DNA of 64,000 nucleotides from Amborella trichopoda (lineage: Eukaryota; Streptophyta; Magnoliopsida; Amborellales; Amborellaceae). The stretch covers positions 4,767,813-4,831,812 of the forward strand of contig NW_006499973.1 in assembly GCF_000471905.2 (NCBI RefSeq), written 5' to 3'. Below the pieces are notes generated by a model, which saw nothing but the letters and a program-made list of their open reading frames with translations, did no database searches and was not told the DNA's origin. Below are positions 34,291 through 46,119 of the stretch, piece after piece; the first letter of the stretch is position 1; each line of letters opens with the position of its first letter. The translations under genes and the position numbers were made by a program.

Positions 34291-35718
34291 ACATATGTGT
34301 ACACACCCTTTACATGCATCTTCATGCACACCTTCCCTACCTCACCCGTTCGTGTGCGCACCATCTTCACCGACTCCCCAGTGAGTCTACCTTTCTTCAT
34401 TGCCATCATCTATCATTCCTTAGTGAGTCTTAACCATGCTCACAGGATGACGAGCCATTCTGTCATCCATACTCATCGTCAGTTAGTGGGTCACACTTTT
34501 CACCTTCCATCCATCAGCATCATTGTCTGAACTATATGACCTTAAATTGTAGTGCACGTCCTAGCCGCATGACGTTAAATTGCTCATAGGTCCCAAAGGC
34601 ATGACCCTAAACACACCTTCATAAAAAAAAAAAAAACAATGACGGACGAGTATGGTCACAAAACCATGACTAACAGAGCTCTGTGACAATAAAAACCCGG
34701 GCATGGTGAAAAACCCCAAAAGGCACCATGAGTAAAAATGGAAAATAAGGGTGGACATGGCAAGAAGGTTGTGGGTAAAAGAGCCCCAAATAAAAGGAAG
34801 TTGGTGAAAACCGTCTCCACGACGTCGCTTCTTAAAGCTCAAGTGAAAATCCATAAACGACGCTCAGACCAATAAGCAGGTGGATGTAGCACTTGCCTCC
34901 ACCGGTAGTTTCAGCTCGCATTAAAAAAAAATCACTTGTGTCACAATACCAGGACTAAAAAATATGAGCTTCAAGGAAAGATTATAACAGCCTGAGTCCA
35001 TTTATAGAAAGGACTCGATGAGCAGAAGATTTGCCAAGAAATCAAGGGAAGTCTCATGAAGAAGAGCGTCATTCCCAGAGGCTACTAACGCACTCCAAAA
35101 ATGTTGAAGACGCCCCAAGAAAGCTAAGCCAGCCATGACTTCAATGCGATAATCAGAATCGAGAGGTATCTTGATTGTCGGAACATCACAGTAGTGGGTA
35201 GGGGTTATACCCTAAGCTGGTCACCTCGATAAGCTGAGGTACCCTACTCATCAAGGAATAACTGATGTGCAAAGAAGACGACACCGACAGAAGGTCCTTC
35301 AGCACACCATTCACAAAATCCTCGAAACGTGGCTCAACACTAGAGGAAACAAACAAACCCAAACCAAATGGGAACAATGCCCTACGACATGGCACTCAAT
35401 TGCCAGATGGGCTTGATTCTGATCAACGAGGTCTATACAAAATCCTCAGCTATTAAAAAATCAACTAGTCCCTTGAGGGTGAGGACTTCGATAGGATCCC
35501 TAAAAAAAGTCTCTTCTCCTTCCTAAAGTCTCCCCAGATGGACCTGTGAACAATGCATCCCAACGTTTGAGCATCCTTGTTGCAGCATTGCGTGAATCTC
35601 CTCAGTGTTCATGTGGTCATGTGGCTAAGAATAAAAAAGTAATAAAGTTGAAGGAAATTTTGTGAATGTTGTCCTTCTCGCTTCCATCTAAGCACAACAA
35701 TTGTTGAGGCAAGCAGTT
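34291..35718 (+). other. Pre-LTR spacer of element C
   Basis: No coding domain is seen. It includes short repeats of TTTTACYCATGGTGCC type (on the minus strand) at 34640-34800, shared with copy D (62060-62290) and, inverted, with 43500-43800. From about 34940 to 35718 it matches copy D (62430-63168) in blocks, for example GAGGGTGAGGACTT. No clear polypurine tract can be placed. Confidence 0.5.
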
Positions 35719-36980
35719 TGAATACATTTTTCAGCACCTTGGTCCCTAATGCCAAATAAAGAGGAAGCCGGTCAATAAAGCCTGACAAAAATAGTGGCAA
35801 GTTTGACAGTCTCAATAGAGACCTAAAACTAATCAAGATCTTCTTAAGTACGTCAAAAGTCCGCCTGCCAAGTTTTGTCCCAATCCGACATGTTTAAGGC
35901 AGTGAACAAAATGAAAAAATGTCAGAAAAATGGCCTCTAGCACCCTAAAATGGGTCCTTACAACAAGAATTATGTTTTTGATAAGTCAAATAGCTGTGGG
36001 ACCACGCCGTTGGATCCGACACTGTCGAAGATCCCTATGAGTCAAGTTTTAGCTTAATTGGACACTCCAAGATAGAGTTATGAGCAAAACATTGACAAAA
36101 GAGGAGCCGTGTAGCCACCATGCACCAAAACACCATTAAAGGTGACTATTTTCATAGTAACATGAAGTGAATTTTGGGGCCCATATCTCACCCATCTTGA
36201 GTTAGATCATGCTCAAATTTTGTGAGCATGCTCGTCTCATCAAGACGAGCGTTTCGATATGTGGTACACCCTGTGACGACACCTGAGTAGGGAGAAAAGC
36301 TAGAGAGAAGTTTCTGATCCATGAAGAAGTTACAGAAAATTCAACAGTGACACACCTCTCTCGAGAAGCCAAATCACGGCGCTCGTACATCGGATCGATG
36401 CGAAATCAATTCCATCGTGGACATAAGGTTTAGGTCTACCATCGGTCGGAACTCCGTATATGATGAACGGTTGGATTTTTCACATGAAGGTGATGAAGTG
36501 ACTATAAATTCTTACCACAGGATTCTAGATTCTGGCCAAAACCCAAAAGTTATAAAATCTTCATTCAGGCACCAAATCGCATGATTGTGACACAATGAAG
36601 AAATCATGGAAAAACATCAAGGAGTGAGCACACTATTGACCTGAAGTTTTCAAGATTCGTGAAAATTTCAAGCCTCATGATCGTGGTCTAAAAAACGATT
36701 CATGGCTTGAAGTTGGTATCAAATGGATCGCCATGCCGAGCTCTGCAAGAAAACATTCATCTTTGGATCACACGGATATCAAAGCAACCCCAGATTAATC
36801 ATGAAAGTTCACGCAAGTTCTAGGGCAATAGTAGGGACTGTTCTAGAATTCCATCTATTGTTAGGCAAGCTCAAAATAGTCCTTTTGTACCCTATTTTTT
36901 TAATTTTTTTAATTCAATTAAATTGTAATTATCATCAATTTAGGTAGTTTTTGTGCATCCACCCATGTTTGGGCCCAATT

Positions 36981-36990
36981 CTATATAAAC
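36981..36990 (+). promoter_or_regulatory. TATA box of LTR C
   Basis: CTATATAAAC preceded by GGGCCCAATT, conserved with LTRs B and D. Confidence 0.75.
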
Positions 36991-37473
36991 ATGCAAAACC
37001 TAACTGTAAACGACCTTTGGTTTATTCTTCAATCATTTAATAAAGATTTCAATTCTTGCTTAAGGTTGTAGGTGTCTTGGAGAGAGAGAGAGAGGAGAGA
37101 AGAAAAGGGCTGATACCCCTCGATAAGGTAATTTTCTCTCTCCTCCTCTTTTCTCTCTCATCTTATCTCTCTCTTTCTTCCTCTTATTTTCTCTCTCATC
37201 TTTATTTGTCTCTTTCTCTCTCTTCTTTTCTCTCTCGTCTCTCCCTTTCTCTTTTTTGTTGTCATCTTTATCTCTTCATTTGTCTTCCTCCTCTTGTTTA
37301 TCATGTTTCTCTTTCCCTGCTCCTCTTTCTTTCTCCATTCACGCATCGTGGACCTATCGTCTGGTGTGATGCCTTTCTGCTCTTGAGACATGAACAATGA
37401 GCCAGGCCTTAGCCCGAGGGGCGGGTAGGGCCCTTGTCAAAATTCTCTCTCTTCTCTCTTCTCTCATACATGA

Positions 37474-38005
37474 CACAAGCCAATCGTTGCTTGTGCTTTC
37501 TCTATCTTTCTTCTCTTCTATCACAGACGGCTCAAGCCTATCGTCACCTGTGTTTTCTCTCTCTTTCTTCTCTTTTATCACAAATGGCATAGGGTTATTG
37601 CCGCTTGTGTTTTCTCTATGTTTCTTCTCTTCTGTCACAGTTGGCGCAAGCCTAGCGTCGCTTGTGTTTTCCGTCATTGTTCTTCTATCAGAGACAAAAA
37701 AAACCTATCGCCGCTTATCTTCTTTCCCTCTCCTCTTTCTTAATACACAACCGACGCAAGCCTATTGCCACCTGTGTTCCTTCTCTCTCTCTCTTCCATC
37801 ATAGATGGCGAAAGAACATCACCGCCTGTGTTCTTTTCCTCTCTTCTCTCTTTATGTCACAGCCGGCAGAGGATCATCGTTGCCTTTGTTTTATCTACCT
37901 GTTTCTCATGTCACAATCGGCAGAAGTATGTTGCTGCCTGTGCTTCCTCCTAACTTTTCTTCCTCACGTCGTAGTCGATGAAAGCCATCACCGTCTGCGT
38001 CTTCT
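37474..38005 (+). repeat. Hairpin tandem array in LTR C, about 10 units
   Basis: Units start near 37474, 37522, 37579, 37636, 37690, 37746, 37799, 37858, 37911 and 37970. Arms here are CACA-type and TGTG-type rather than the CAGT/GGTTG type of B and D. The best are CACAAGC (37474-37480) with GCTTGTG (37489-37495), perfect, and CACAAATGGC (37579-37588) with GCCGCTTGTG (37600-37609), 8 of 10. Spacers are pyrimidine-rich. Confidence 0.8.
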
Positions 38006-39398
38006 CTTTCTCCATCTCATTGTTGTCTATGTCCTCCTTCTCCTTTCCTTCCCTTCTCTCTCTTCTTCTTCTCTCATTGTTTTCTCCCTTACTTTGCTTC
38101 TTCTTCTCTTTTCTTCCTTTCTTCTTCTTCTCCTTCTCCTCTTGTCTCTCTCTCTCTTTCTATTCTCCTTCTTTCTTTCTCTTACCCTTTCGTTTGACCA
38201 AGAGAGGTGGAGACTAGCATTCCACAATAGCCCAATTGTCTAGCAACAGTGCCATTGTGCTGGTCAGAGTTATTGTGCTCGCTTTACTATCCCTACGGAT
38301 TAACCATCGTGTCAAGCTAGTCGGTATCGGTTATGTTGTCTAGTAGTAATTCTGTTGAGCCGATCTGAGTTACCAACCTCATTTTATCGCAACGTCAGGT
38401 CAATTACTTACTAGTTTAGTCACTATGTCGGTCTCACCGCTTGATCAAATTCTTCTAATCTTAATATTCTGCTCTCACTTTTCTCTTCATCTTTTTTTTG
38501 AATGTTCACACATGTATACGTTCCACCAAAGGCAAGGTGGGGTCCCTTGACCCACTTGTCTTATAACGTTTTCCATATGTGTAGGATTGCAGAAATAGGA
38601 GAATACAAGCCAAGGGCGGTGATTCCAAACCTATTTTACGACTGGGGGGCTTTCTTCATGATCTAAGAGGGCGCCCACATGAGCCAACCCGAGTAAGTCT
38701 CATACCCACCTTAAACTCCTCTCTCATTGGTTGGTATACCTGCCCTTGTTTTTTAGCAAGGTTCTTGAGAGAACGATTTCAAGTCTCGGGTTCCCTTGAG
38801 ACCCGAGACAAGTGCCGCCAGATCATCTAGATCTGGAGGGCGAGATCGAGGCACCTAACCACCCTCTTTCCTCACACTATCTTACTATTTTTTGCCTTCT
38901 CTTTATCTCATCTCCTTTCCTTTTAACTCTGTCTCTCTTCTTTCTTTCACCCTCTCCCTTGTTTCTCTGTCTCTGTTTAGCTCTATAATACCGTCATTCC
39001 CATTTCATTCTCCTTTAGGAATACATGTACGTGTACACTCAATCCAAGGACAAGTCGGTGTCCCTTGACCCACTAGTCTAGACATTTTATGTGTGTGTGT
39101 GTGTGTTTGCGGGAAGGAAGCAAGGAGGTTAAGGGAGGAGATTCTAAACCAGTCTCAGACTTTGGGGGCTTTCTTCATGATCTAAGAGGGAGCCCATACG
39201 AGCTCGCCCAAATGTCTCACGGGCCCACGTAAAGTATGTCCCACCTCACGACCCTAATTCCTCTCTTACTAATTGGTACCCTGTCCTCTTCAAACGGCTC
39301 TTGAGAGTGCAATCTTCGGTCTCGGGCTAATCGCAAACCCGTGACCCGGCCCCAAGGTCATCCCAACTTGGGGGCGAGATCGTCGCACCCAACATGCT

Positions 39399-39416
39399 TG
39401 GCGACTCCACTGGGGA
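39399..39416 (+). other. Primer binding site, tRNA-Arg (fragment C2)
   Basis: TGGCGACTCCACTGGGGA, 18 of 18, four bases after the LTR end CCCAACA. Confidence 0.9.
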
Positions 39417-39431
39417 CACGCTACCCCATCG

Positions 39432-40350
39432 TCATCTCGTCCTTACTTAACCTTCCTTGCATTTCTTCCTACTTTCTACATGCACATGGCTTTGGGGTTA
39501 TTCAACCCCTTTATCTGAGTCGGGATTTTGTAATCCCCGCACTCATGAGTCCTTCTCGGGAACAAGTTTTGGGAACCTCATTCCCGTCCTTTCTTTTGAA
39601 TGTCGACCGAGTGTCATGCTCCCTGTTCCTCACCCGGATCGAGGCTGGGAGGGATGTAAAGATCCCTCATTCCATGCCTTCCAAGCGTCAAGGCCCTTGC
39701 ATCAGTGGCACATTAATCACCACACGTTGCATGCAACCCATTATTGGCAAGTCACTCATCGGTCTCATAGCTCAAAGCAGCAATAAGGCCGCCCCTTCCT
39801 CTTCCGCTATTGGCAGATCACCTGTTGTTGCTCAAGTGGGTCACCGCAAGGCAACCCCTCATTCTCTTCCACGTCGAGTCTCTATAGCAAGAGGCTTAAC
39901 ACATCGAGGAGAAGGTTCAAAGACCAGCGACTCTCACACACTGGCCAAAGCTCGTGGTTCATCCACTTGAGCTACACCCAGGGGTAGCCAACAGGTTGAT
40001 TTGGGTCTTTATCAGGGTTTAGGTCTTCTTAGACCTTGCCCTGTACATTCTGTCCATGTGCATTACACTGCTCGAGGAAGTTCTGCTGTCACACATTCTT
40101 GAACACAGGAGAGGGGACCTCCTCGTCACCCCTCCCAGCACATTCATGCTCACTCTGTGAGGGATGGTCACAAGTCCAATCCATCAGGCACACGTGCTCG
40201 CAGAGCTAGGCCTTTTATGCCCAGACCTGCCTCTCGACCCCGAGTGGACCCCCAAGTCGCCCGAAGACCTTCTTCGAGGAGCACAACCGTGCCGGTACCA
40301 CGTGACATCAATGGGGTCCTGGTTTCCCTCGGGGTGATGGAGGTGAAAAC
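39432..40350 (+). pseudogene. Leader ORF (ORF1-like) of fragment C2
   Basis: The open frame 39341-39970 (209 aa, spanning the PBS) is the longest version of the leader ORF in the window. It contains REQVLGTSFPSFLLN, RRVSIARGLTHRGEG and ends LAKARGSST, closely parallel to the end of the leader ORF of copy A (NARGSST). A second frame, 40157-40360, corresponds to 51050-51110 of copy D. The product is basic and Ser/Arg-rich; I recognise no domain. Because the frame reads through the PBS, the true start must lie after 39416. Confidence 0.5.
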
Positions 40351-40395
40351 TCTCTCTTGAACAACCACGGAGGTTCATCTCATGGATCCTCCTGC

Positions 40396-41460
40396 TTGTG
40401 AATAGAGGTGCCAATGGTGAGAGAGATTTTAACGATTGGAGTGTGAACGCTCTTACGCCGCTTTGGGGGTTCGGGGAGTCGCCCCGACGGATGGCCTTCT
40501 TAGATCAATATGAAGCCCTTCGGCTATTTGTCAGCACGATATGGACAGGAGCCCTCTTCAGGTTTTCAACCTCTCTCCTCTCACCTATTGGGATGGAATC
40601 CAAAAATTCCTTTTCCTTGGTCACCCTTTCGTGGGGGGGGTGGGTGTGGCTGACCGCTGAGAGAGGGTCTGGGGAAACCTGAGGATCAAAGCCCTTGGGT
40701 TTGCTCGCATTCACAGTCTTGCGGGTAGATGTGGAATGCCATGCTGGTAGGGTCATGTGAAAAGATGTGAGAGAGAGAAAGAGAGAGAGAGAGAGGAAGA
40801 GCGACTTGGCTTAGGTGACGTGGGGGTGACCCATGCCTTTGGGGTGCCCGCAGGACCGGACAATCAGGGGTATCCTCACTCTCTCAAAGTTTTCTCTCTC
40901 CCTCACTCTCTCCCTTCCACAGAGACTAGGGGCTCACAAAGATAGACAAGCTAACAAGCAAAATCTAGCCTTGATTCTTCTCAGCCTTTAGGGGTAATGA
41001 AGCTTTCAAAGAGGGGTTTTGGAGTCTCCTTTTCTCCTCTTACAAGTGAGTTAAGCTTGCTTATATAATGGATTCACCAAACAAAAGTGAACTCTCAAAA
41101 TTCAAGCTTAATTGCAATTAAACAAATTCAATTAAGCACAAATGACCAAAATGTCCATGTGATCTTTTGCCCAAATGATGAGATCGTCCCTGCATGCAGG
41201 TTGCTCCAACATGGGAAGACCTTGGAAGCTGGTCCTACAACTTGTGGCAATTGTTAGGCTGTTTTAGCAACATATCTTGGTTCTTCTCTCTATTCTGAAC
41301 ATTTTGATGCTTTGATGCCCTTCAAACGTGTTGTGGTGGCCTTTTTGCCCGAGGTGAATGTCTGGTCATTTTTACGAACTTTGTCTACCAATGCATATTA
41401 AAATTGCATCGTTTTGGCCCCTAGCTCGGCTTACAAGCCAGCGAGGAGGCTGCTGCAGTC
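40396..41460 (-). other. Unassigned region with a minus-strand TATA box and CT-rich tract
   Basis: On the minus strand, CATTATATAAGC (plus 41059-41070) is followed 270-300 bases later by a (CT)n tract (plus 40770-40800) and then a short open frame of 83 aa (40505-40756; MTLPAWHSTSTRKTVNASKP). A TATA box followed by a CT tract resembles the Tat LTR layout, but I see no sequence match to the other LTRs. The ORF product is not recognised. Confidence 0.3.
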
Positions 41461-42152
41461 ATTTTGCATCAAGTTTGCGCTGATTTGGTGGAGATTTGTG
41501 CCTTTGCCTAATTTGGAAGGTTGCTGGAGAAAGGGATTCTAGCAACCTGCTGAATTTTCTTCTTTGGTGTCCTGAGGACTTGCATTCATCGAACCACGAA
41601 TTGAATGTAACAATTCTACTAAAATGTTGCTCCTTGCAAGGTGGTTCTATTGAACTCCTCCTCGCGTCAATCCACGGTTTGGATATTGAGCTATGCTTCA
41701 CCGAATTCGAAGCTTGCTAAACCGTATTTTTTCGTTGGTTTCTCCAACGACTTTCCTCTTCAGAGCAATAGGGGTTCTCAGTCACACCATAGTGTGCCGT
41801 AGGTCAAAATGATGGGGCTGGCGTGATATGGAATATGTCAACATTTGAACTCTTTCTGGTTTCGAATTAAGGCACCATGGGTTGGCAAAGTTATTGCCAG
41901 AAAACATCGTAGAAGTCCCCATTTCTGAGACTGGTTTGCTGAAGCCATACTGTGCTATGGTAAGACCCATGAGTTGCGAGGCTGCATGAGCGTAGACCCC
42001 GCTAGGGAGGCCCAATTGAGCCCAAATTTGGTCCTCAACAATTTTTCAATGTTCTAAGCATAATGTCAGTGGTCTGGTCCCCTGTTGCAACCACTAGCAT
42101 AGGGCTATAGTGAAGGGTCCTTCTTTGGTGAGAGGGAACCACACTCATATCA
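41461..42152. other. Unassigned sequence
   Basis: Only short frames occur and none resembles a known family. No repeat or terminal structure is visible. Confidence 0.3.
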
Positions 42153-42689
42153 CTAGGCTAAAGGCTTTATTTTTTGCATAATCTTCATCGACAAGTGTTT
42201 CGTGACCTCACGAAACCAGACTGTCGTCGGCTCTCTTGGTATTCGCATGGACTCATGGATGTATGTCAAAAATGACGTACAACAACTTGCCCTAACGGAT
42301 GTTGCTCTTTGAGAGAAGCGAGAAGTGCAAGATTCGAAAAACTTTAACGTCGTAGCTCCTTTAACGAATCCTTGGCAAGATGTGTTTATTGTCTCTTGAT
42401 TAATATTTTTTTTCTTGATCATATGCACAATGCAATCTTCGAGGGGTAGACCTCGCTGAGCTTTTCCCTTTATCGGGGGGTGACTAAAGTGGTTTCTAGT
42501 GGTCTGGTGCCTTGTTGAGGGGCTTTCTCTGGATTCTGCCAGAATCAATTTTTTTTTTGGGAGGTCACGCTGAAGGTCTGCCTTCAACGGGCCTATGAAT
42601 CTTTTTCTCGACGTGAACTCCTGATTTTCCAACTTGTGAGGACCCTCCTTATGAGCTTTATCCCATTCTAGCCGCGGAGGTTCTAGCAT
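42153..42689 (-). CDS. Hypothetical ORF, 178 aa
   Basis: This minus-strand frame is open over 537 bases in a region otherwise full of stops. It begins MLEPPRLEWDKAHKEGPHKL and is basic, with Lys/Arg-rich stretches (PKKKLILAESRESPS) and several Cys in the C-terminal third. I do not recognise a family, signal peptide or membrane segment. It may be a chance open frame or a remnant of transposon coding sequence. Confidence 0.25.
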   Translation of the reverse strand: MLEPPRLEWDKAHKEGPHKLENQEFTSRKRFIGPLKADLQRDLPKKKLILAESRESPSTRHQTTRNHFSHPPIKGKAQRGLPLEDCIVHMIKKKNINQETINTSCQGFVKGATTLKFFESCTSRFSQRATSVRASCCTSFLTYIHESMRIPREPTTVWFREVTKHLSMKIMQKIKPLA

Positions 42690-42755
42690 TCCAATTCTTG
42701 GCGGCCCTTCTTGTGAGCTCTATCCCTATCCAAACAGAAACCTAGGAGCAAACAA

Positions 42756-43110
42756 GGTACCTCTTGTTTTACATCCCGTATTAGGGGACTTCACCCTGGA
42801 TGTTTGAAGCTTAGTGGGGGAAGAAAAAGAAGGCAAGGTACCTCTTTAGCTTAAGTCCTACAGGTCCAGTTGGGGGTGTCCCGAATTACCCAGACTAGAT
42901 AGGATGATGGCCTTAGAGGCAGTCCCATTTTAGGGAATTTCACCTTGGATGTTAGAGTTTGATGAGAAGGAGGACAGGAAAGGTACCTCTTTAGCCTATG
43001 TCCTTTTGGTCTAGTTGGGGGTCTCCCGAATTACCCAGACTCAATAGAAGGATGACCTCTGAAGCGGTCCCATTTTAGGGGACTTCACCCTGGCAGTGAG
43101 AGTTTGATGG
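42756..43110 (+). repeat. Imperfect ~145-bp tandem duplication
   Basis: The landmarks GGTACCTCTTTAGC (42837, 42982) and TCCCATTTTAGGG (near 42923 and 43068) recur at 145 bases, together with GTCCCGAATTACCCAGACT in both copies. A partial third copy lies upstream (GGTACCTCTTG at 42756). Confidence 0.75.
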
Positions 43111-43189
43111 AAGACAAGAGGAGGAGAGGATTTTTTTATTTTTTTTTCTTGATGTGGTGGCACTAAGGCCCGAGATAAAAAAAAAAAAG

Positions 43190-43465
43190 GTGGCACTGGG
43201 GCAAAAAAACTTGTTTGAAAGGCACTGGGCCTTGGATTTTTTTTTTAAGGCACTGGGGCCTGAATTTTTTGGAAGGCACTGGGGCTTGGATTTTTTTGGA
43301 AATCATTGGGGCCTAGATTTTTTGAAGGCACTGGGCCTCGGAGTTTTTTGAAGGTACTGAGGCTTGGATTTTTTTTTTTTTTTAAAAAGCACTGGGACCT
43401 GGAGTTTTTTGAAGGCGCTGGGGCCTGAATTTTTGTTTTTTTTGGGGAAGGCACTGGGGCCTAGG
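43190..43465 (+). repeat. ~27-30-bp array of GGCACTGGGGCCTGGA plus T tract
   Basis: About nine units of GGCACTGGGGCCTGGATTTT vary mainly in the length of the T tract. It keeps an open Lys-rich frame on the minus strand that reflects only the repeat. Confidence 0.85.
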
Positions 43466-43499
43466 GTAAAGAGGTTTGGCCTGATGGTCCGAAGAAGGA

Positions 43500-43800
43500 G
43501 GCTGGGTCCAGGCACCCTTTGCGGGTTTTCACCTGGACTGAGAGGATATGGCACTAGCAGAGTGGTTTTCACCATATGCTTTATTGGGGCGCTTTGACCC
43601 GTTACTTCGAGGTCACGTCCACTCGTTGGTTGCTGCTCTTACTCATGGCACCCTTTGGGGGTTTTCACCATGCCCGAATTTTTTCTCTGGACTCTTTTAC
43701 ACATGGCTTTGTAGTCATGCCTGCCTATCATTTCTACTCATCGTGCCCTTTGCGAGTATTCACCATGCCCCTGTTTATTTTTGTTAGGCGATTTTAGCCA
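43500..43800 (-). mobile_element. Inverted fragment of a Tat pre-LTR spacer
   Basis: The plus strand here matches the reverse complement of copy C (34630-34850) and copy D (62060-62290): TTACTCATGGCACCCTTTGG, GGTTTTCACCATGCCC, and blocks like ACCCGTTACTTCGAGGTCACG. The order of blocks is preserved. So part of this region comes from a Tat-related element lying on the minus strand. Confidence 0.65.
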
Positions 43801-44139
43801 TAGATTTTTTTTTTTCTAGTTATGTCCGTCTAAAGCACTTTTACTTTTACGTGCAATGTTTGCCATCGTGCTCGGCTCCCTTTTTTTTTTTGAGGGGGAA
43901 GAGAGGTCACCAGTATAGTGAACCTTGATGGAGGACCCTTGAGAGTCATGAGATTGTGGCCCTGCCTTGGTTTGATTGTAGGGGGTGATGGCTGAGGCAG
44001 AGGATCTTCCCCGTTTTTTTTTAATATTTTTTTGAGGTATTGCCTCGACAGTAGCTTTATTATGACACAGGCAGTTCGTGCCCACGCGAGGTCGATGATG
44101 GTGGTGTCTGCGGGAGGTGTTGGATGGTGCCCATGATGG

Positions 44140-44560
44140 TGAAATGTTGGAAGCACCCATGGGGAAGTGGAATGAAGGTGGGCACCCGTGGGGAGTGAAT
44201 GAAGATGGTACCTGCGAGGGGGAAGGGGGTGGTTAGTGAAGTGGCACCAATGGGGCTGGAAGTCAAGAAGGCACCTGTGAGGGGGGGGAGGGGTTAAGGG
44301 AAGTTGCACCTGTGGGGCGTGGAAGTGAAGAAGGAACCCGCGGGGGGTGATTGCAGGGGCACCGGTAGGGGGTGGAGTGAAGAAGGCACCCGCAGCGGCT
44401 GGAGTGAATATGGGACCTGCAACGGGGTGTGAAGATGGAACTCGCTGGAGATGGAGTGAAGAAGGCACCTGCGGGGGTGGAGTGGAGAAGTTACCCGTAG
44501 GGGGTGAAGTGAAGAAGGCACGTGCGGGACGTGTAGGGAAGAAGCCACCTGCAGAGGCTG
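44140..44560 (+). repeat. ~30-40-bp array of GAAGAAGGCACCTGCGGGGG type
   Basis: About 11 irregular units carry the core GGCACCYGYGGGG followed by GGAGTGAAGAA. The minus strand is open for 212 aa over this array (43830-44468), giving a Pro/His-rich product that is a by-product of the repeat. Confidence 0.8.
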
Positions 44561-44857
44561 GAATGACGAGCTACGCCGAACACAGTGTGCTTAGAGAGGC
44601 GGCACTCGATTTACAAGGTGCCTGCATGCTGGGGCGAGGATAGATGGAGGGTGCCACGTGGATGGCGATGCTTGACGCAGATCCATTTGAGTGATCTGTT
44701 GATAGTGCCAGGCTGATAGCATAGTGGTGTGAGATTTGACCATGATGCTTCGTGAGCAATGCCTTGTGGTCAACGAGGCGCCGTTGTGGTGACACGTGGT
44801 CGAGCAGCTGGGTGGCATGCTACTCGAGAAGTAGCAAGCTTTGAGGAGCCTAAGCCC

Positions 44858-45362
44858 TTTAAAAGGCAGCTAGGCAGGAGAGCGTAAGGGTGGCTTTTTT
44901 TTCCTTTTTATGGAGGAAGTGTTTTTTCCTTTTGTGGAGACTCAGTTTTCTTTTGAAGAAAATTGTCGATGAGCGATGCCCTTTGCAGGGGCTAACTGCT
45001 TGATACTGGCCTTTGGGGTGTGCGCAGGTGTTAGGCAACCCTATGAAGCTATTCACCTGTACAGAAGCGATAATGGACCCGTGACAAACAACGAGCTTGT
45101 TTCTTCGGAGCTCCTCTATTTGTGCGTGGGGCTCGCGGCCGTGTATAAGGCGTTGGGGGCGATGAGTTTAACAAGGAGGCACTCTTTGCCTTCTTCAAGC
45201 CTTGCTTGAAGAGATGGACTCAACCTCTTGGCAGTCACTACCGCAATGAGAAAGCAGTAGACCCTTGAAAGGGAGAGGCTTTAATTTGGAACAGATGTAC
45301 TTCCTTGTAGTTATCGATTTGTTGTAACCACAATTCTGTAATCTTTTTGTTCACATAATAAA
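44858..45362 (+). promoter_or_regulatory. Possible promoter-to-poly(A) unit
   Basis: TTTAAAAGG at 44858-44866 stands in a CCC-TTTAAAAGG-CAGC context like a plant TATA box. About 490 bases on, TCTGTAATCTTTTTGTTCAC is followed by AATAAA at 45357-45362. This could be an LTR R-U5-like unit or a short transcript. I find no terminal repeats or coding domain. Confidence 0.25.
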
Positions 45363-46107
45363 AACCCTCTATTGTGTTGATATTTCCTCCTTTGCCTTCT
45401 GCCTTTATTTGATACTCCTCTTTTTCTTAAGGGTCAGCGCAGTCCTTATCCCTACTGATGATGGGGATAAGGATCGGCCAATCAAGTGCCCGTTGTGCCC
45501 ATGGGGCAGTTGCTGCTTGTTGTGTGATGATGGTTGGAATTCCCTTGCAGGTTTTCATCCCATCCCTTAGGGAATGCGTGGCTGATTTTCGCAATACCTA
45601 ACATTTTAATTTTTTTTTAGGAACCACAAGGGGGTCTCATATGTGGGCAGGACAACGAATGAGTTCGATCGCCTGCGAAGCACAGTGGTGTAGAGGCGTG
45701 CCCTGGGCGCTCATAGTGGGACTGTGTTGTAGGCAGACCGAACGGGGACTGCATACCTGAGCAGCATTAGGACGATGGTTGGCATGTCGTTCCTGATGGG
45801 CCACATCATGCAGCAGTTAATGCTAAGCAAGAGAGGCAGCATTGACATTGTATGACAGTTTGATTACGTGCCCATAGTGCTTCCTGGGGACAGAGCGTAA
45901 TCTTTTGCGCTGCGTGGCATATCGCTTCTTGTGTCATTCATACGATCATACCTTTTTTGGCATGTGGCACTGGCTCGTGTGTTGCTTTGATTCACACACT
46001 AACGATGCTTCGCTATCCCTCCTCTGATGCATCGCTTTGTGTGCCACCAGCATTCCTTTGGGATTGGAGGGCAAGTTGCCTATTGGTTAGCCCTTTTTGA
46101 TGTTGGA

Positions 46108-46119
46108 CTTTATAAAAGG
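46108..46119 (+). promoter_or_regulatory. TATA box upstream of a decayed plus-strand ORF
   Basis: CTTTATAAAAGG lies 130 bases before an ATG in good context (ACCATGG at 46246-46252). The arrangement is that of a plant promoter with a short leader. Confidence 0.4.

Larger units (their letters stand above)
23122..38861 (+). mobile_element. Tat-lineage element C: gag, protease, antisense mobile-domain ORF, tandem array, 3' LTR
   Basis: The copy starts inside gag at a fusion with element B. It keeps the protease that B and D lack, but RT, both RNases H and integrase are missing: the pro-pol linker ends near 27290 and the antisense ORF region begins at once. Then follow the antisense promoter flanked by 26-bp arrays, a 134-bp tandem array, a spacer and a complete 3' LTR. 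Absence of RT and IN makes it non-autonomous in its present form. Confidence 0.8.
35719..38861 (+). repeat. 3' LTR of Tat element C (about 3.1 kb)
   Basis: It runs from TGAATACATTTTTCAGCACC to CCTAACCA. U3 is about 35719-36980, then TATA, a CT-rich tract (37080-37340), the hairpin array (37474-38005) and the conserved LTR end. It is directly followed by a piece of another Tat LTR, with no PBS here, as expected for a 3' LTR. No 5-bp duplication matching the start of LTR B was found. Confidence 0.75.
38862..40395 (+). mobile_element. Fragment C2 of another Tat element: LTR end, PBS, leader
   Basis: A second, more diverged copy of the LTR 3' third runs to 39394 (shared TTTCTTCATGATCTAAGAGGG near 39170 and a GAGATCG block near the end). 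It is followed by an intact PBS and a leader ORF region. Similarity to the other leaders fades near 40300, and 40396 onward is unrelated. It carries the LTR of element C at its 5' edge. Confidence 0.7.

Noticed and set aside
39096..39112. (GT)n microsatellite
   Set aside because: It is only about eight units long and ordinary; it aligns with the GTGTGTG stretch seen in the other LTR ends.
43830..44468. 212-aa Pro/His-rich minus-strand frame
   Set aside because: Openness is due to the GGCACCTGCGGGG tandem repeat; there is no homology and the frame ends at the repeat edge.
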